Origin: Planctomycetota bacterium
GTDB lineage: Bacteria; Planctomycetota; Planctomycetia; Gemmatales; Gemmataceae
Reading direction: 5' to 3'
Assembly (NCBI GenBank): GCA_016191165.1
Contig: JACPPF010000076.1
Location: forward strand, 1 to 64,000
Length of the DNA: 64,000 bases
The position numbers and the translations under genes were made by a program. Shown piece by piece: positions 42,387 through 51,431 of the stretch. The notes beneath the pieces were generated by a model. The model was not told where the DNA came from and searched no databases. It saw nothing but the letters and a program-made list of their open reading frames with translations. The stretch's first letter is position 1. Each line of letters begins with the position of its first letter.

Positions 42387-45050
42387 ATGAAGCGTTTCAT
42401 CTGGTTTTGCGCGTTCGTTTCTTGCTCTTCCCCATTGGCTTCCGCTCAGGAAGCCGGCTTGCCGCAGTTCCTGCACGCGCTGAAGCCGCGCTGCATTGGG
42501 CCGGCGAACATGAGCGGGCGCATTACCGAGGTTGCGGTCTACGAGAAAGAGCCTCGGATCATGTACGTTGCCAGCGCCACCGGCGGCCTGTGGAAGACGA
42601 TCAACAACGGGACGACCTTCCGCCCGGTATTCGAGCGGGGCGCGACCGTCTCGCTTGGCGCCGTCGCGGTTTGCCAGTCCAACCCCGACCTCGTCTGGCT
42701 CGGCACCGGCGAAGCCAACGCCCGCAACAGCGTCTCCTGGGGCGACGGGGTCTACAAATCGACGGACGGTGGCAAGTCCTGGCAGCACATGGGCCTCAAG
42801 GCGACCGAACACATTGGGCGAATCGTCATTCATCCTACGAACCCCGACATCGTCTATGTCGCCGCCCTGGGCAAACTCTGGGGACCCAACCTGGAACGCG
42901 GCGTCTTCAAGACCAGCGACGCCGGCAAAACCTGGCAGCACGTCCTCGCGCTCAACGCTGATACCGGCTGTATCGATCTGGCCATCGACCCCGCGGACCC
43001 GGATCTCCTTTATGCGGCCATGTATCACGTTCGCCGCGATGCCTTTTCGGGTGGAAATCCCGTGAAACAGACCGGGCCTGGCAGCGGGTTGTACAAGACC
43101 ACCGACGGGGGTAAATCCTGGGCCAGGATGGCCGGCGGGTTGCCCAATCGCCCGCTCGGCCGATGTGGTTTCAGCATCTGGCGCAAAAACCCGAACGTCG
43201 TTTTTGCCGTTGTGCAGACCGACAACACAACTGTCACCACTCAGGGCCAGGCCGCCAACAAGAAGAAAACCACCATCGACGCCGGTGGCATTTTCCGCTC
43301 CGACGACAAGGGCAAAACCTGGAGGCATCTCAACTCGCTCGTGCCGCGGCCATTCTATTACGGCCAGATTCGCGTCGATCCCAGCGATGAGAAAAGGCTT
43401 TATGTTCTTGGCATTCAGCTTCATGTTTCCAACGACGGAGGGAAGAAGTTTCTTCCGGGCAACTACGCCAAGGGAACTCACGTCGATTATCACGCCCTGT
43501 GGATCAATCCCGCAGCGACTTATCACCTCGTGCTCGGTTGCGACGGCGGTCTGAACTTTTCCTACGACCGCGGCATCACCTGGCAGCATCTCAAGAACTT
43601 ACCCGTCGCCCAGTTCTACGCCGTCGGCGTCGATCGCGGCAACCCTTACCGCGTCTATGGCGGTCTGCAAGACAACGGTTCCTGGGGCGGACCGAGCACC
43701 ACGCGCGAGGCCAGCGGCATCGCGCTGGCGCGGTGGTTCAATATCCTCGGCTTCGACGGCTACTACTGTTGCGTTCATCCCAAGGATAACGACATCGTCT
43801 ATTGCGAAGGGCAATACGGCATCCTGCGCCGCAACCACATCCGCACCGGAAAAAGCGTTGACATCAAGCCGCGCCTGGATTCCGAGGATGCTGCCACCAA
43901 CATCGTTCCGCCGCCGGAAAAAAACACGCCCGACTTCCGCTTCAACTGGTCTAGCCCCATTCTGCAGTCTCCCTATGCCGAGGACGCGATTTTCTACGCC
44001 GGAAACTTCGTGTTCGCCAGCCCTGATCGCGGCAAGACCTGGCAGGTTGTCAGTCCCGATCTCACTCGCGGCAAACCCGGGCCCAACGAGCATCGCGGGC
44101 ACACGATCACCACGCTTGCGGCGTCGCCGCCATCGGCTTCACCTCTCCCTTCTCGAAAGAACCGGCCGCAGACAGAGGTTGTCCTCTACGCTGGGACCGA
44201 TGACGGCAAAGTCTGGGTCTGCAAGGACTGGAACCGCAAAGTTTGGACCGACCTCTCCAACGCCATCCCCAACGTGCCGCAAGACCGCTGGATCACCCGG
44301 CTTGAAACCTCGCGTTTTGCCAGGGGGACCGTCTACTTGACGATCGATCGCCATCGCAACGACGACCGCAAGCCCTACGTGTTCAAAAGCACCGACCACG
44401 GCCATAACTGGATCTCCATCGCGAACAATTTGCCTGACGACGGCCCGGTGCAGGTCATCCGCGAGGATCCCGTCAACAAGTACGTGCTTTACGTCGGCAC
44501 CGAGCTGGGCCTGTTCATCTCGTCGGATGCAGGCAAAACCTGGCATAAGCAAAAACACCTGCCAACGGTCCCGGTCCACGATCTCGTCATCCATCCCGAT
44601 GCCCGCGAGCTGGTGATCGGCACGCATGGCCGGGCCATCTGGGTCATGGATGTGCTGCCGCTTCAGGAACTGAACACGAAGGCGCTTGCCACGGATGTCG
44701 CCTTTTTGAAGACGCGGCCTGCGCTGGCATACCGCAAGCAGATTCGGCAGAAATTACCCGCCAATGCTTTCCACGGCGAAAACGCGCCCTATGGCGCCGG
44801 TTTCTATTTCCATTTGCGAGAGAAACCCGCGCAGGCGCCGACGTTGGCCGTCATCGATAAGGATGGCAAGAAGGTGGTTGAATTGAAGGGCGCGGCCACC
44901 GCCGGACTGCAGCGACTGACGTGGAGCCTGAACTTGCCCAATACCAAGGCCGGGGCCTTCCGGCCAGTACCGGCGGGAACCTACACTGCCGTATTGACTG
45001 TCGGCGGTGCGGCGCATCGACAACCGTTTCGCGTCGATGTGGACGATTGA
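42387..45050 (+). CDS. Secreted BNR/VPS10-like beta-propeller protein
   Basis: 887 residues with a Sec signal (MKRFIWFCAFVSCSSPLASAQ). It holds many Asp-box repeats of the form S.DGGK.W (YKSTDGGKSWQH, YKTTDGGKSWAR, FRSDDKGKTWRH, ASPDRGKTWQV, FKSTDHGHNWIS, ISSDAGKTWHK), typical of sialidase-like propellers and of the VPS10-related bacterial family. The C-terminal 120 residues (FHLREKPAQAPTLAVIDKDGKKVVELKG ... VPAGTYTAVLTVGG) form an Ig-like or FlgD-like end. A receptor or enzyme role in the envelope is likely; catalytic residues of a sialidase were not checked. Confidence 0.82.
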   Translation: MKRFIWFCAFVSCSSPLASAQEAGLPQFLHALKPRCIGPANMSGRITEVAVYEKEPRIMYVASATGGLWKTINNGTTFRPVFERGATVSLGAVAVCQSNPDLVWLGTGEANARNSVSWGDGVYKSTDGGKSWQHMGLKATEHIGRIVIHPTNPDIVYVAALGKLWGPNLERGVFKTSDAGKTWQHVLALNADTGCIDLAIDPADPDLLYAAMYHVRRDAFSGGNPVKQTGPGSGLYKTTDGGKSWARMAGGLPNRPLGRCGFSIWRKNPNVVFAVVQTDNTTVTTQGQAANKKKTTIDAGGIFRSDDKGKTWRHLNSLVPRPFYYGQIRVDPSDEKRLYVLGIQLHVSNDGGKKFLPGNYAKGTHVDYHALWINPAATYHLVLGCDGGLNFSYDRGITWQHLKNLPVAQFYAVGVDRGNPYRVYGGLQDNGSWGGPSTTREASGIALARWFNILGFDGYYCCVHPKDNDIVYCEGQYGILRRNHIRTGKSVDIKPRLDSEDAATNIVPPPEKNTPDFRFNWSSPILQSPYAEDAIFYAGNFVFASPDRGKTWQVVSPDLTRGKPGPNEHRGHTITTLAASPPSASPLPSRKNRPQTEVVLYAGTDDGKVWVCKDWNRKVWTDLSNAIPNVPQDRWITRLETSRFARGTVYLTIDRHRNDDRKPYVFKSTDHGHNWISIANNLPDDGPVQVIREDPVNKYVLYVGTELGLFISSDAGKTWHKQKHLPTVPVHDLVIHPDARELVIGTHGRAIWVMDVLPLQELNTKALATDVAFLKTRPALAYRKQIRQKLPANAFHGENAPYGAGFYFHLREKPAQAPTLAVIDKDGKKVVELKGAATAGLQRLTWSLNLPNTKAGAFRPVPAGTYTAVLTVGGAAHRQPFRVDVDD

Positions 45051-45091
45051 AATGCTCGTTTTGCCGCAAAACCGTTCGTCGAAGAGCCCTT

Positions 45092-45161
45092 GACCAGCCC
45101 CCAGCGCAAGCTGGGGGTTTTGGGGGGCTGCCCAAACCCCCACGCTTGGGCGTGGGGCTGG
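45092..45161. repeat. Dispersed palindrome, family A, copy 2
   Basis: Arms ACCAGCCCCCAGCGCAAGC (from 45092) and the complementary ...GTGGGGCTGGT (to 45161), with further pairing of GGGGGTTT and AAACCCCC. It shares the upstream words TTCGTCGA and GCCCTTGACCA with copy 3 at 53287-53392. It lies between the BNR gene and the M42 gene. Confidence 0.8.
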
Positions 45162-45182
45162 TTACCCATCAGAAGGACAAAC

Positions 45183-46241
45183 ATGCACGACGCCTCCTAC
45201 CGGTTCCTGAAATCCCTCCTCACGACGCCCAGCCCGTCAGGGTATGAGCAGCGCATCCAGGAGGTAGTACGTGTCTGGGCCAGGCCGCTCGCGGATGACG
45301 TGCGAACCGATCTGCATGGCAACGTCATCGCCGCCATCAACCCGACGGGCTCGCCCCGCATCATGCTTGCCGGGCATTGCGATCAGCTCGCCCTCATGGT
45401 GCAGCACATCGATTCCGATGGTTTCCTCTATGTTCAGCCAATGGGTGGCTGGGACATGCAGATACTCCTGGGGCATCGCCTGAGCGTCTGGTCCAGGACT
45501 GGGCCAATAACCGGCGTCGTCTCGCGCAAGGCGCCGCACATCCTGACGGCCGATGAGCGCAAGAAAATCCCGGAGTTCGTGGACATCTGGATCGACATCG
45601 GCGCCAGGGATCGCGCGGAGGCGGAGACGCTCGTCGCGCTTGGCGACACGATTACCGTCGAGCTATCTTGCCAGGAAATGCGCAACGGCTTGCTGACCTC
45701 TCCCGGCTGCGACGACAAGGTTGGCGTCTGGACAGTCATGGAGACCTTGCGTTTGCTACACGGCAGGCCGCTGCAAGCAGCGGTGTTTTGCGTTTCGACC
45801 GTTCAGGAAGAGATCGGTCTGCGCGGAGCGCACACGAGCGCTTACGGCATCCACCCGACGGTCGGCATTGCCGTCGATGTCACCCATGCCACCGACACGC
45901 CGGGAAATGAAAAGAAACAGCTAGGTGAAACCAAGCTCAACGCGGGCCCGGTGGTCTTTCGCGGTCCGAACATCAACCCGCACGTTCATGAACGTCTCGC
46001 CGCGATAGCGAAGGAAAAGGAGATCACGATTCAGACGCGCGGGGCGGCGAAGGCGACCGGCACGGACGCCAACGCCATTCAGCTCGCGCGCGCGGGCGTC
46101 GCCGCCGGCCTGGTCAGCATCCCGAATCGGTACATGCACAGCCCGGTCGAAGTCGTTGGCCTGACGGACCTGGATAGCGCCGCCCGTCTGCTTGCGGAGT
46201 TTTGCCTGAGTGTGACCGAGGAGATGAGCTGGATTCCTTGA
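45183..46241 (+). CDS. M42-family metallo-aminopeptidase
   Basis: 352 residues, cytosolic, dinuclear zinc/cobalt enzyme related to PepA-type glutamyl aminopeptidase and endoglucanase M. Ligands in order: His in MLAGHCDQLA, Asp in SPGCDDKVGVW, Glu pair in VSTVQEEIGLRGAH, Asp in GIAVDVTHATD and His in SIPNRYMHSPVEVV. It opens LKSLLTTPSPSGYEQRIQ, the normal start of this family. 22 bases after the family A repeat. Confidence 0.92.
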   Translation: MHDASYRFLKSLLTTPSPSGYEQRIQEVVRVWARPLADDVRTDLHGNVIAAINPTGSPRIMLAGHCDQLALMVQHIDSDGFLYVQPMGGWDMQILLGHRLSVWSRTGPITGVVSRKAPHILTADERKKIPEFVDIWIDIGARDRAEAETLVALGDTITVELSCQEMRNGLLTSPGCDDKVGVWTVMETLRLLHGRPLQAAVFCVSTVQEEIGLRGAHTSAYGIHPTVGIAVDVTHATDTPGNEKKQLGETKLNAGPVVFRGPNINPHVHERLAAIAKEKEITIQTRGAAKATGTDANAIQLARAGVAAGLVSIPNRYMHSPVEVVGLTDLDSAARLLAEFCLSVTEEMSWIP

Positions 46242-46281
46242 CCGCCGGGAGGCGTGGCAGCGCGAAACCGCAATCGGAAAA

Positions 46282-46794
46282 TCATTTCTTGCCGAGCCGT
46301 CGCTTTTCCGCGAAGAACTCCGACAGGATCGCCGCGCACTCGTCCGCGCGAACCCCGGCGACGACCTTGGCGCGATGGTTGAGGCGTGGATCGCTGGTGA
46401 TTCGATACAGTGTATCGCAGGCGCCTGCCTTGGAATCGGCGGCGCCATACACGACCATCGGCAGGCGCGCCAGCACGACGGCGCCGGCGCACATCGGGCA
46501 CGGTTCGAGCGTCACGTAAAGGACGCAGTTTTCCAGCCGCCACGATTGCAACGCCGCCGCCGCCTGCGTGATGGCGACCATCTCGGCATGAGCGGTTGGG
46601 TCCTTGAGCATTTCGCGCTGGTTATGGGCGCTGGCGATGACGCCGCGCTCCAGCGAGACGATGATGCAGCCGATCGGCACCTCGTCCTCGTCCTGGGCTG
46701 CGCGCGCCTCGTCGAGCGCCATGGCCATGTGCTCGACATGAAACGGATGTCGCGGGTCGGTCATCGGCAGGTCAAAGGGGGACAGGTCGAACAT
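46282..46794 (-). CDS. tadA: tRNA-specific adenosine deaminase
   Basis: Deaminates A34 to inosine in tRNA-Arg(ACG). Motifs: [22 protein letters not shown], the zinc site [11 protein letters not shown] (HAE) and [18 protein letters not shown] (PCxxC), then [14 protein letters not shown]. 170 residues from the ATG at 46794; starts at 46764 ([13 protein letters not shown]) or 46830 are also possible, with the family usually beginning shortly before the first helix. Confidence 0.93.
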   Translation of the reverse strand: MFDLSPFDLPMTDPRHPFHVEHMAMALDEARAAQDEDEVPIGCIIVSLERGVIASAHNQREMLKDPTAHAEMVAITQAAAALQSWRLENCVLYVTLEPCPMCAGAVVLARLPMVVYGAADSKAGACDTLYRITSDPRLNHRAKVVAGVRADECAAILSEFFAEKRRLGKK

Positions 46795-46814
46795 CGGTTG
46801 TTTGGCATCGTTTA

Positions 46815-46852
46815 CGTTTAGCGCTCGCATGGCGCTGCGCGAGCGCTAAACG
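46815..46852. repeat. Dispersed palindrome, family B, copy 3
   Basis: CGTTTAGCGCTCGC (46815-46828) and GCGAGCGCTAAACG (46839-46852), 14-base perfect arms. Located between tadA and the prolyl oligopeptidase gene. Confidence 0.8.
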
Positions 46853-46861
46853 CATCATCGT

Positions 46862-49003
46862 CTATTGCATACCCAGTTGTGAGAACACGAAGGTCCAGAT
46901 ATCGGTCTGCTCATCGAGGATGAGCCCGCGCGGCTTGCCGGCGCCGTGCCCCGCGCGCGTTTCCTGGCGCAATAGGATCGGCCCGGTCCCGCTGGTCGCG
47001 GCTTGCATCCGGGCGGCCATCTTGCGCGCGTGCAGTGGATCGACCCGGCTATCCGACGCCGCCGTCGTGATCAGCATGGCGGGATAGGCCGTACCCCCGT
47101 AAACCTTTTGGTAGGGGGAATAAGCGTAAATCCATTTAAAGTCTTTTTTCTTATCCGCGTTGCCGTATTCCGGAATCCAGAGTCGGGCGATCAGGAACTT
47201 GTGGTAGCGCGTCATGTCCAGAAGCGGGACCTGGCAGACGACACAGCGGAACAGGTCGGGCCGTTGCGTGGTGACGGCGCCCATCAGCAGCCCGCCGTTG
47301 GACCCGCCTTGAATGGCGAGTTTTTCCTTGCGCGTCACCTTGTTGGCGATCAGCCACTCGGCCGCGGCGATGAAATCGTCGAAGGTGTTTTGTTTCTTGT
47401 CCAACATTCCGGCGCGGTGCCAGTCCTCGCCGTATTCACCGCCGCCACGCAGGTTGGCGACGGCGAGCACACCACCTTTTTCGAGGAAGGGAAAACGCGT
47501 CGTTGCGAAGGTCGGCGTCAGACTAATGTTGAACCCGCCGTAGCCATAGAGCAGCGTCGGGTTCATACCGTCTTTCTTGAGGCCTTTTTTGTACGTCAAG
47601 AACATCGGCACCACGGTCCCGTCTTTTGATTTGTACTTCACTTGTTCGACGATGTAATCCCCGGCCTTGACCTCAGTCTTGACTCGGCCCCAGAGGTGTT
47701 GCTTGCGCGTTTTGAGGTCGATGTGATAAATGCTGGGCGCGACCGCAAAGGATTGGAAGGAATAAAACAATTCGTCGCCGTCGGCTTCTCCGCTGAGGCC
47801 GGCGATCGAGCCCAGGGCCGGGAGTTTCACGGTCTCTAGCCGTTTGCCGGCGCGATCCAGAATTTGCAACCGTCCGGTGGCGTCGTGCATGTACTCGGCA
47901 ATCAAATGGTCGCCGATGGCCGCGACCGCTTCGAGCTTGTCCTTTTGCTCGGGGACGATTTCCTTCCAGTTGGCGCGATTTGTCCAGTCCTTGGCTGGAA
48001 TCTTCGCATCGAGGCGATAGAGCCGATAGCGCGGGGCGCCCAGGTTGGTGTGGATGTAAAACCCGTCGTTGCGAGGAATCACGTCGAAGAGCGCCGGCGT
48101 TTTTTCGGCAAGGGGATGAAAAACTCCATCACCCGGCCCGGCACGCGATGTGGAAACATTGGCGATGTAGACCTCGGACTTTGCCCAGCCCTGGTGCATG
48201 GTGACCGCCAGCCATTTGCCATCGGGGGAGAGCGCGATGGTGGGCCAGTCCTCCGGATTGCGGCCCTTACCGAAAACCTTGGGCTCGTCCTTCGGATCGC
48301 GGCCGATCATGTGGAGGTAGACGTGGCGGTGGTATTTCTCCTCCCCCTTCGGCACGCTGCCGGCGGCGGGATAGCGCGTGTAGTAGAACCCGCTCTGATC
48401 GGGGAGCCAGGCCAGCGAGCAAGCGCGCGTGCGTTCGATCTTGTCGGGTAGGTCTTTACCCGTATCGACATTGCGGATGTAAAGCGTGGAGATTTCGCTG
48501 CCATCGCGGGACAGGCCATAGGCGAGCAGTTTTCCGTCGCGGCTCGGGAACCACCAGTCCAGGGCGACGGTCCCGTCCTTGGCCAGCGCGTTGATGTCGA
48601 TCAGCACGCGATCCTTCCCCTTGAGACCATCCCTTACGTAGAGCGTGGGCTGGTTCTGGGTGCCCTCGCGTTTGGTGTAGAAGTAGCGGCCCTTGCGAGG
48701 CCTGGGCGTGCCGAGGGCGCCGATCTCCAGGAAGGCGCCGAGCCGTTCGCGAATCTTGGCACGCCCGGGAACCCTGGCGAGAACGGACTGGGTGAACTTG
48801 TTCTGCTGTTCGACCCAGGCCTGCGTTTCTTTGCTATTGCCATCCTCCAGCCAGCGATAGGGATCGACGATGCGGACGCCGTGGAGGAGATCGAATACGA
48901 ACGCTTTTTTCGTCGGCGGGTAGTTCCATGACTTGGAACTTTGAGCGAGCGAAACGGTGTGAGCCACGGTCAACGCCACTCCGATGGTTAACAGCCAGCG
49001 CAT
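46862..49003 (-). CDS. Prolyl oligopeptidase (S9A family), exported
   Basis: 713 residues from the ATG at 49003, which opens MRWLLTIGVALTVAHTVSLA, a likely Sec signal; the frame is open upstream but that part is not conserved. The N-terminal beta-propeller spans about 30-430. The hydrolase domain has the nucleophile in LAIQGGSNGGLLMGAV, Asp in TAASDSRVDPLHARKM and His in ETRAGHGAGKPRG, with DDFIAAAEWLI and GEYGEDWHRAGM as family marks. It cleaves short peptides after proline, probably in the periplasm. Confidence 0.94.
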   Translation of the reverse strand: MRWLLTIGVALTVAHTVSLAQSSKSWNYPPTKKAFVFDLLHGVRIVDPYRWLEDGNSKETQAWVEQQNKFTQSVLARVPGRAKIRERLGAFLEIGALGTPRPRKGRYFYTKREGTQNQPTLYVRDGLKGKDRVLIDINALAKDGTVALDWWFPSRDGKLLAYGLSRDGSEISTLYIRNVDTGKDLPDKIERTRACSLAWLPDQSGFYYTRYPAAGSVPKGEEKYHRHVYLHMIGRDPKDEPKVFGKGRNPEDWPTIALSPDGKWLAVTMHQGWAKSEVYIANVSTSRAGPGDGVFHPLAEKTPALFDVIPRNDGFYIHTNLGAPRYRLYRLDAKIPAKDWTNRANWKEIVPEQKDKLEAVAAIGDHLIAEYMHDATGRLQILDRAGKRLETVKLPALGSIAGLSGEADGDELFYSFQSFAVAPSIYHIDLKTRKQHLWGRVKTEVKAGDYIVEQVKYKSKDGTVVPMFLTYKKGLKKDGMNPTLLYGYGGFNISLTPTFATTRFPFLEKGGVLAVANLRGGGEYGEDWHRAGMLDKKQNTFDDFIAAAEWLIANKVTRKEKLAIQGGSNGGLLMGAVTTQRPDLFRCVVCQVPLLDMTRYHKFLIARLWIPEYGNADKKKDFKWIYAYSPYQKVYGGTAYPAMLITTAASDSRVDPLHARKMAARMQAATSGTGPILLRQETRAGHGAGKPRGLILDEQTDIWTFVFSQLGMQ

Positions 49004-49217
49004 GGATACAAACCTCCGCGGGCGCCCGGGTTGTCGGAATGGTATTGATGTAGCAATCGCATCGTGGGTCGGCGATGGATGACGGCTGGCGGCGTGGTGT
49101 TCGCGCGGCGGCGTGCGAACGCCACACCGCAAACGGTTGAACCGGACGCATCCTGGCGGCCGCGCGTCCGGTGGCAAGGTAGTTGATTAATGCCAGTGGG
49201 CTTTTTCTGAAAGATTC

Positions 49218-50498
49218 CTAGCCCGCCCGCTCGGCCTCCACACATGCCTGCGGCGTGGCGGCCAGGCCTGGGGGAATCGCGATCTTCAACGCGGTGACCT
49301 GGTTAGCCTGGACTTCAATCCCCGTCAACACCTCCGCCATTCGGCGCAACTCGGTTTCGGGAATCCCCGGATAGCACGGCAACAGGATCATGCGGTCCAG
49401 CGCTTCCTGCACGCGCACCGCCTCCAGTTCTGGCCGATCCACCGGTGCGGCAATGGCGCACATGCTCTGCACGTTGGTCACGTCAAATCCCGCTGCCTTC
49501 AACGCGTCGATCGCCGTACGCGGATCGCTCACCATGGCCGGGAACAACCAGTAGTTGTGAGACTCGGCCTCCGCCCCGGGGCAGAATATCTTGCCGTGCA
49601 GCAACGCGGCAAGCAAGCGACCGTTGGCCGTGCGCTGCGCGATCCGCGTTGAATCAAAGTTGGCCAGGCGTCGCGCCATGCTCGCCAGCAGCGGGCCGCA
49701 GGGTTGCTGGCGCAGGCGCATCATGATCTCGTCTTCGCGAAAGCTTTTGGCGGAATGGTGGATTAACTTGTCCACGTCCCCGACCGCCAATCGAGCAATG
49801 TTGCGCACAGCTCCGTAGAGCCACTTTGAACCAAAGAGTTTTAGAGTGCCGTACTTGCACATGCGTTTGAAGTAATCCCAGCGCCCCTGTCGGGGCCAGT
49901 TCGCGTGGTTGTGGCGCAGACGAACGATCAGATCGCCATCGCGTGCGCGGAGCACGCCGCCGGCAAGCGCCGTTGCCGTCTTGAGTGGGCCGAAACTGAA
50001 AAGGGATACATCAGCGTCGGGATGGCCGTGGTAGACGCCGTCATAAATCTCCGCGGCGTCTTCGATGAGCATCAGGTTGTGCCGCCGCGCCAGCGCAAGG
50101 ATCGGCTCCAGCGGCACGAAATTGCCGTAGAGGTGAGCAATCAGAATCGCCCGGGTCCGCGGCGTGATCGCGCGTTCGAGTTGAGCGAGATTCGGCGCCA
50201 GACTTTCCAGATCCAAATCGACGGGCACGGGGACCAGGCCGCGTTGCCGGGCGACCATCGCCATGTCGGGGATGTTGAGAGCGGAAAAAACGATCTCGCT
50301 GCCGGTAGGCCAATCCTGCGCGCCCAGAAGCAGGTCGAACCCGCTCCGCACCGAGAGCGTGGCAATCGCGTTGCCCGCGGGGGAAAATCGCCGCTCAATC
50401 GCGTCGGAAAGTGCGGCGAGTCGGTGCGGCGTTACAAGACTGGCCATGCCGTGGGTCAGGTCGCGCCAGCGAAAGTCAAGCTGTAGCCGTACCCACAT
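49218..50498 (-). CDS. DegT/DnrJ/EryC1/StrS-type aminotransferase-like protein
   Basis: 426 residues with a PLP fold. The aldimine-type lysine lies in DVSLFSFGPLKTATALAGGVLRA, the Asp of the cofactor in NLMLIEDAAEIYDG, and HLYGNFVPLEPILALARRHN is the family core. Members make amino-sugars for surface glycans; the substrate here is unknown. The N-terminal 20 residues may be over-extended, with MASLVTPHRLAAL a possible start. Confidence 0.84.
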   Translation of the reverse strand: MWVRLQLDFRWRDLTHGMASLVTPHRLAALSDAIERRFSPAGNAIATLSVRSGFDLLLGAQDWPTGSEIVFSALNIPDMAMVARQRGLVPVPVDLDLESLAPNLAQLERAITPRTRAILIAHLYGNFVPLEPILALARRHNLMLIEDAAEIYDGVYHGHPDADVSLFSFGPLKTATALAGGVLRARDGDLIVRLRHNHANWPRQGRWDYFKRMCKYGTLKLFGSKWLYGAVRNIARLAVGDVDKLIHHSAKSFREDEIMMRLRQQPCGPLLASMARRLANFDSTRIAQRTANGRLLAALLHGKIFCPGAEAESHNYWLFPAMVSDPRTAIDALKAAGFDVTNVQSMCAIAAPVDRPELEAVRVQEALDRMILLPCYPGIPETELRRMAEVLTGIEVQANQVTALKIAIPPGLAATPQACVEAERAG

Positions 50499-50639
50499 GA
50501 GGCAGCGTCCTCACAATAGGAAAGCCTGGCAAGTCGATAAGTCTGGGAAAAATACGCCTTGTTCATTTATTGCACCGCCCCCGTATCGTCAAGGAATTGT
50601 TATGCGGCAATGAGGTTACGCCGTGCGGGGGACGACACG

Positions 50640-51152
50640 TTACTTTTTTCGCTGCGGCTTTGATTCGGCCTCGCTGGCGCATGTGTCGAGAAAGCTCATC
50701 AATGGAGAGATCCCGTTTGGTGCTTGATTTGATCTGAAGGAAATTTGGTGTTTTTTGGTGCCCCGCACTACCTCCAAACAGGTGTAGCTCCCCCCAGGCA
50801 AGATTTCCCCGTCTTTTTCCCTCGTTTGGAAAAAGCGTGTTTTCCGCAGAAGATTAGAGCATCGCTCATAGTCCGTCTTTGATTGCCACTGCGATTCGGA
50901 TTTGGAGGGAGGGAAATCTCTGGCAACCATTTGCGAGGTGTTCAAATATCGACATTCCCCGGTCGGCCGAAATCCCCAAGTTGAATGAGTATGGGTGGTA
51001 CCGGGTGTACTGGACCCGCTGGACCTGGTTATGGTTATCGTTTCGCCGCTGTTTTGCGGGGATTCCTTGTCTTGCGGCAGGTTAACTGGAAAAAGCCGGC
51101 AACCCGCAGCAAATAGGAGACATAACCAACATAGATATTGCGTTTTGAACAC
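50640..51152 (-). CDS. Small lipoprotein of unknown function
   Basis: 170 residues if started at the GTG at 51150-51152, which has GGAGAG five bases upstream. The peptide VFKTQYLCWLCLLFAAGC contains a lipobox (FAAGC). A frame further upstream adds 62 residues that would destroy the signal. The mature part is polar (GETITITRSSGSSTPGTTHTHS...). Base composition is less GC-rich than the neighbours. No family recognised. Confidence 0.55.
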   Translation of the reverse strand: MFKTQYLCWLCLLFAAGCRLFPVNLPQDKESPQNSGETITITRSSGSSTPGTTHTHSTWGFRPTGECRYLNTSQMVARDFPPSKSESQWQSKTDYERCSNLLRKTRFFQTREKDGEILPGGSYTCLEVVRGTKKHQISFRSNQAPNGISPLMSFLDTCASEAESKPQRKK

Positions 51153-51431
51153 GGCGGCTCTCCAAGCGATTTTTCTTCCCAACGATCTATACCCTGCAAT
51201 ACGCCACCAGGGAAGTGCAATGCCAGGGTCACTGAAGCTTCGCAAGACCAGCCGTGCGGCATAAACCAAAATCGGCACCCGTGACGCTGTTACTTTAACG
51301 TCATCGCGCGGTAGCCGCATAACAGGCGGGAAAATCATGTCCTGCCGGTCGCTTTGCTGATCCCAGCGGGATGCGAATATCCATGCAGCCAGCGCAAATC
51401 CAATGCTTGTAACATTCAGAGGTGCACGACT

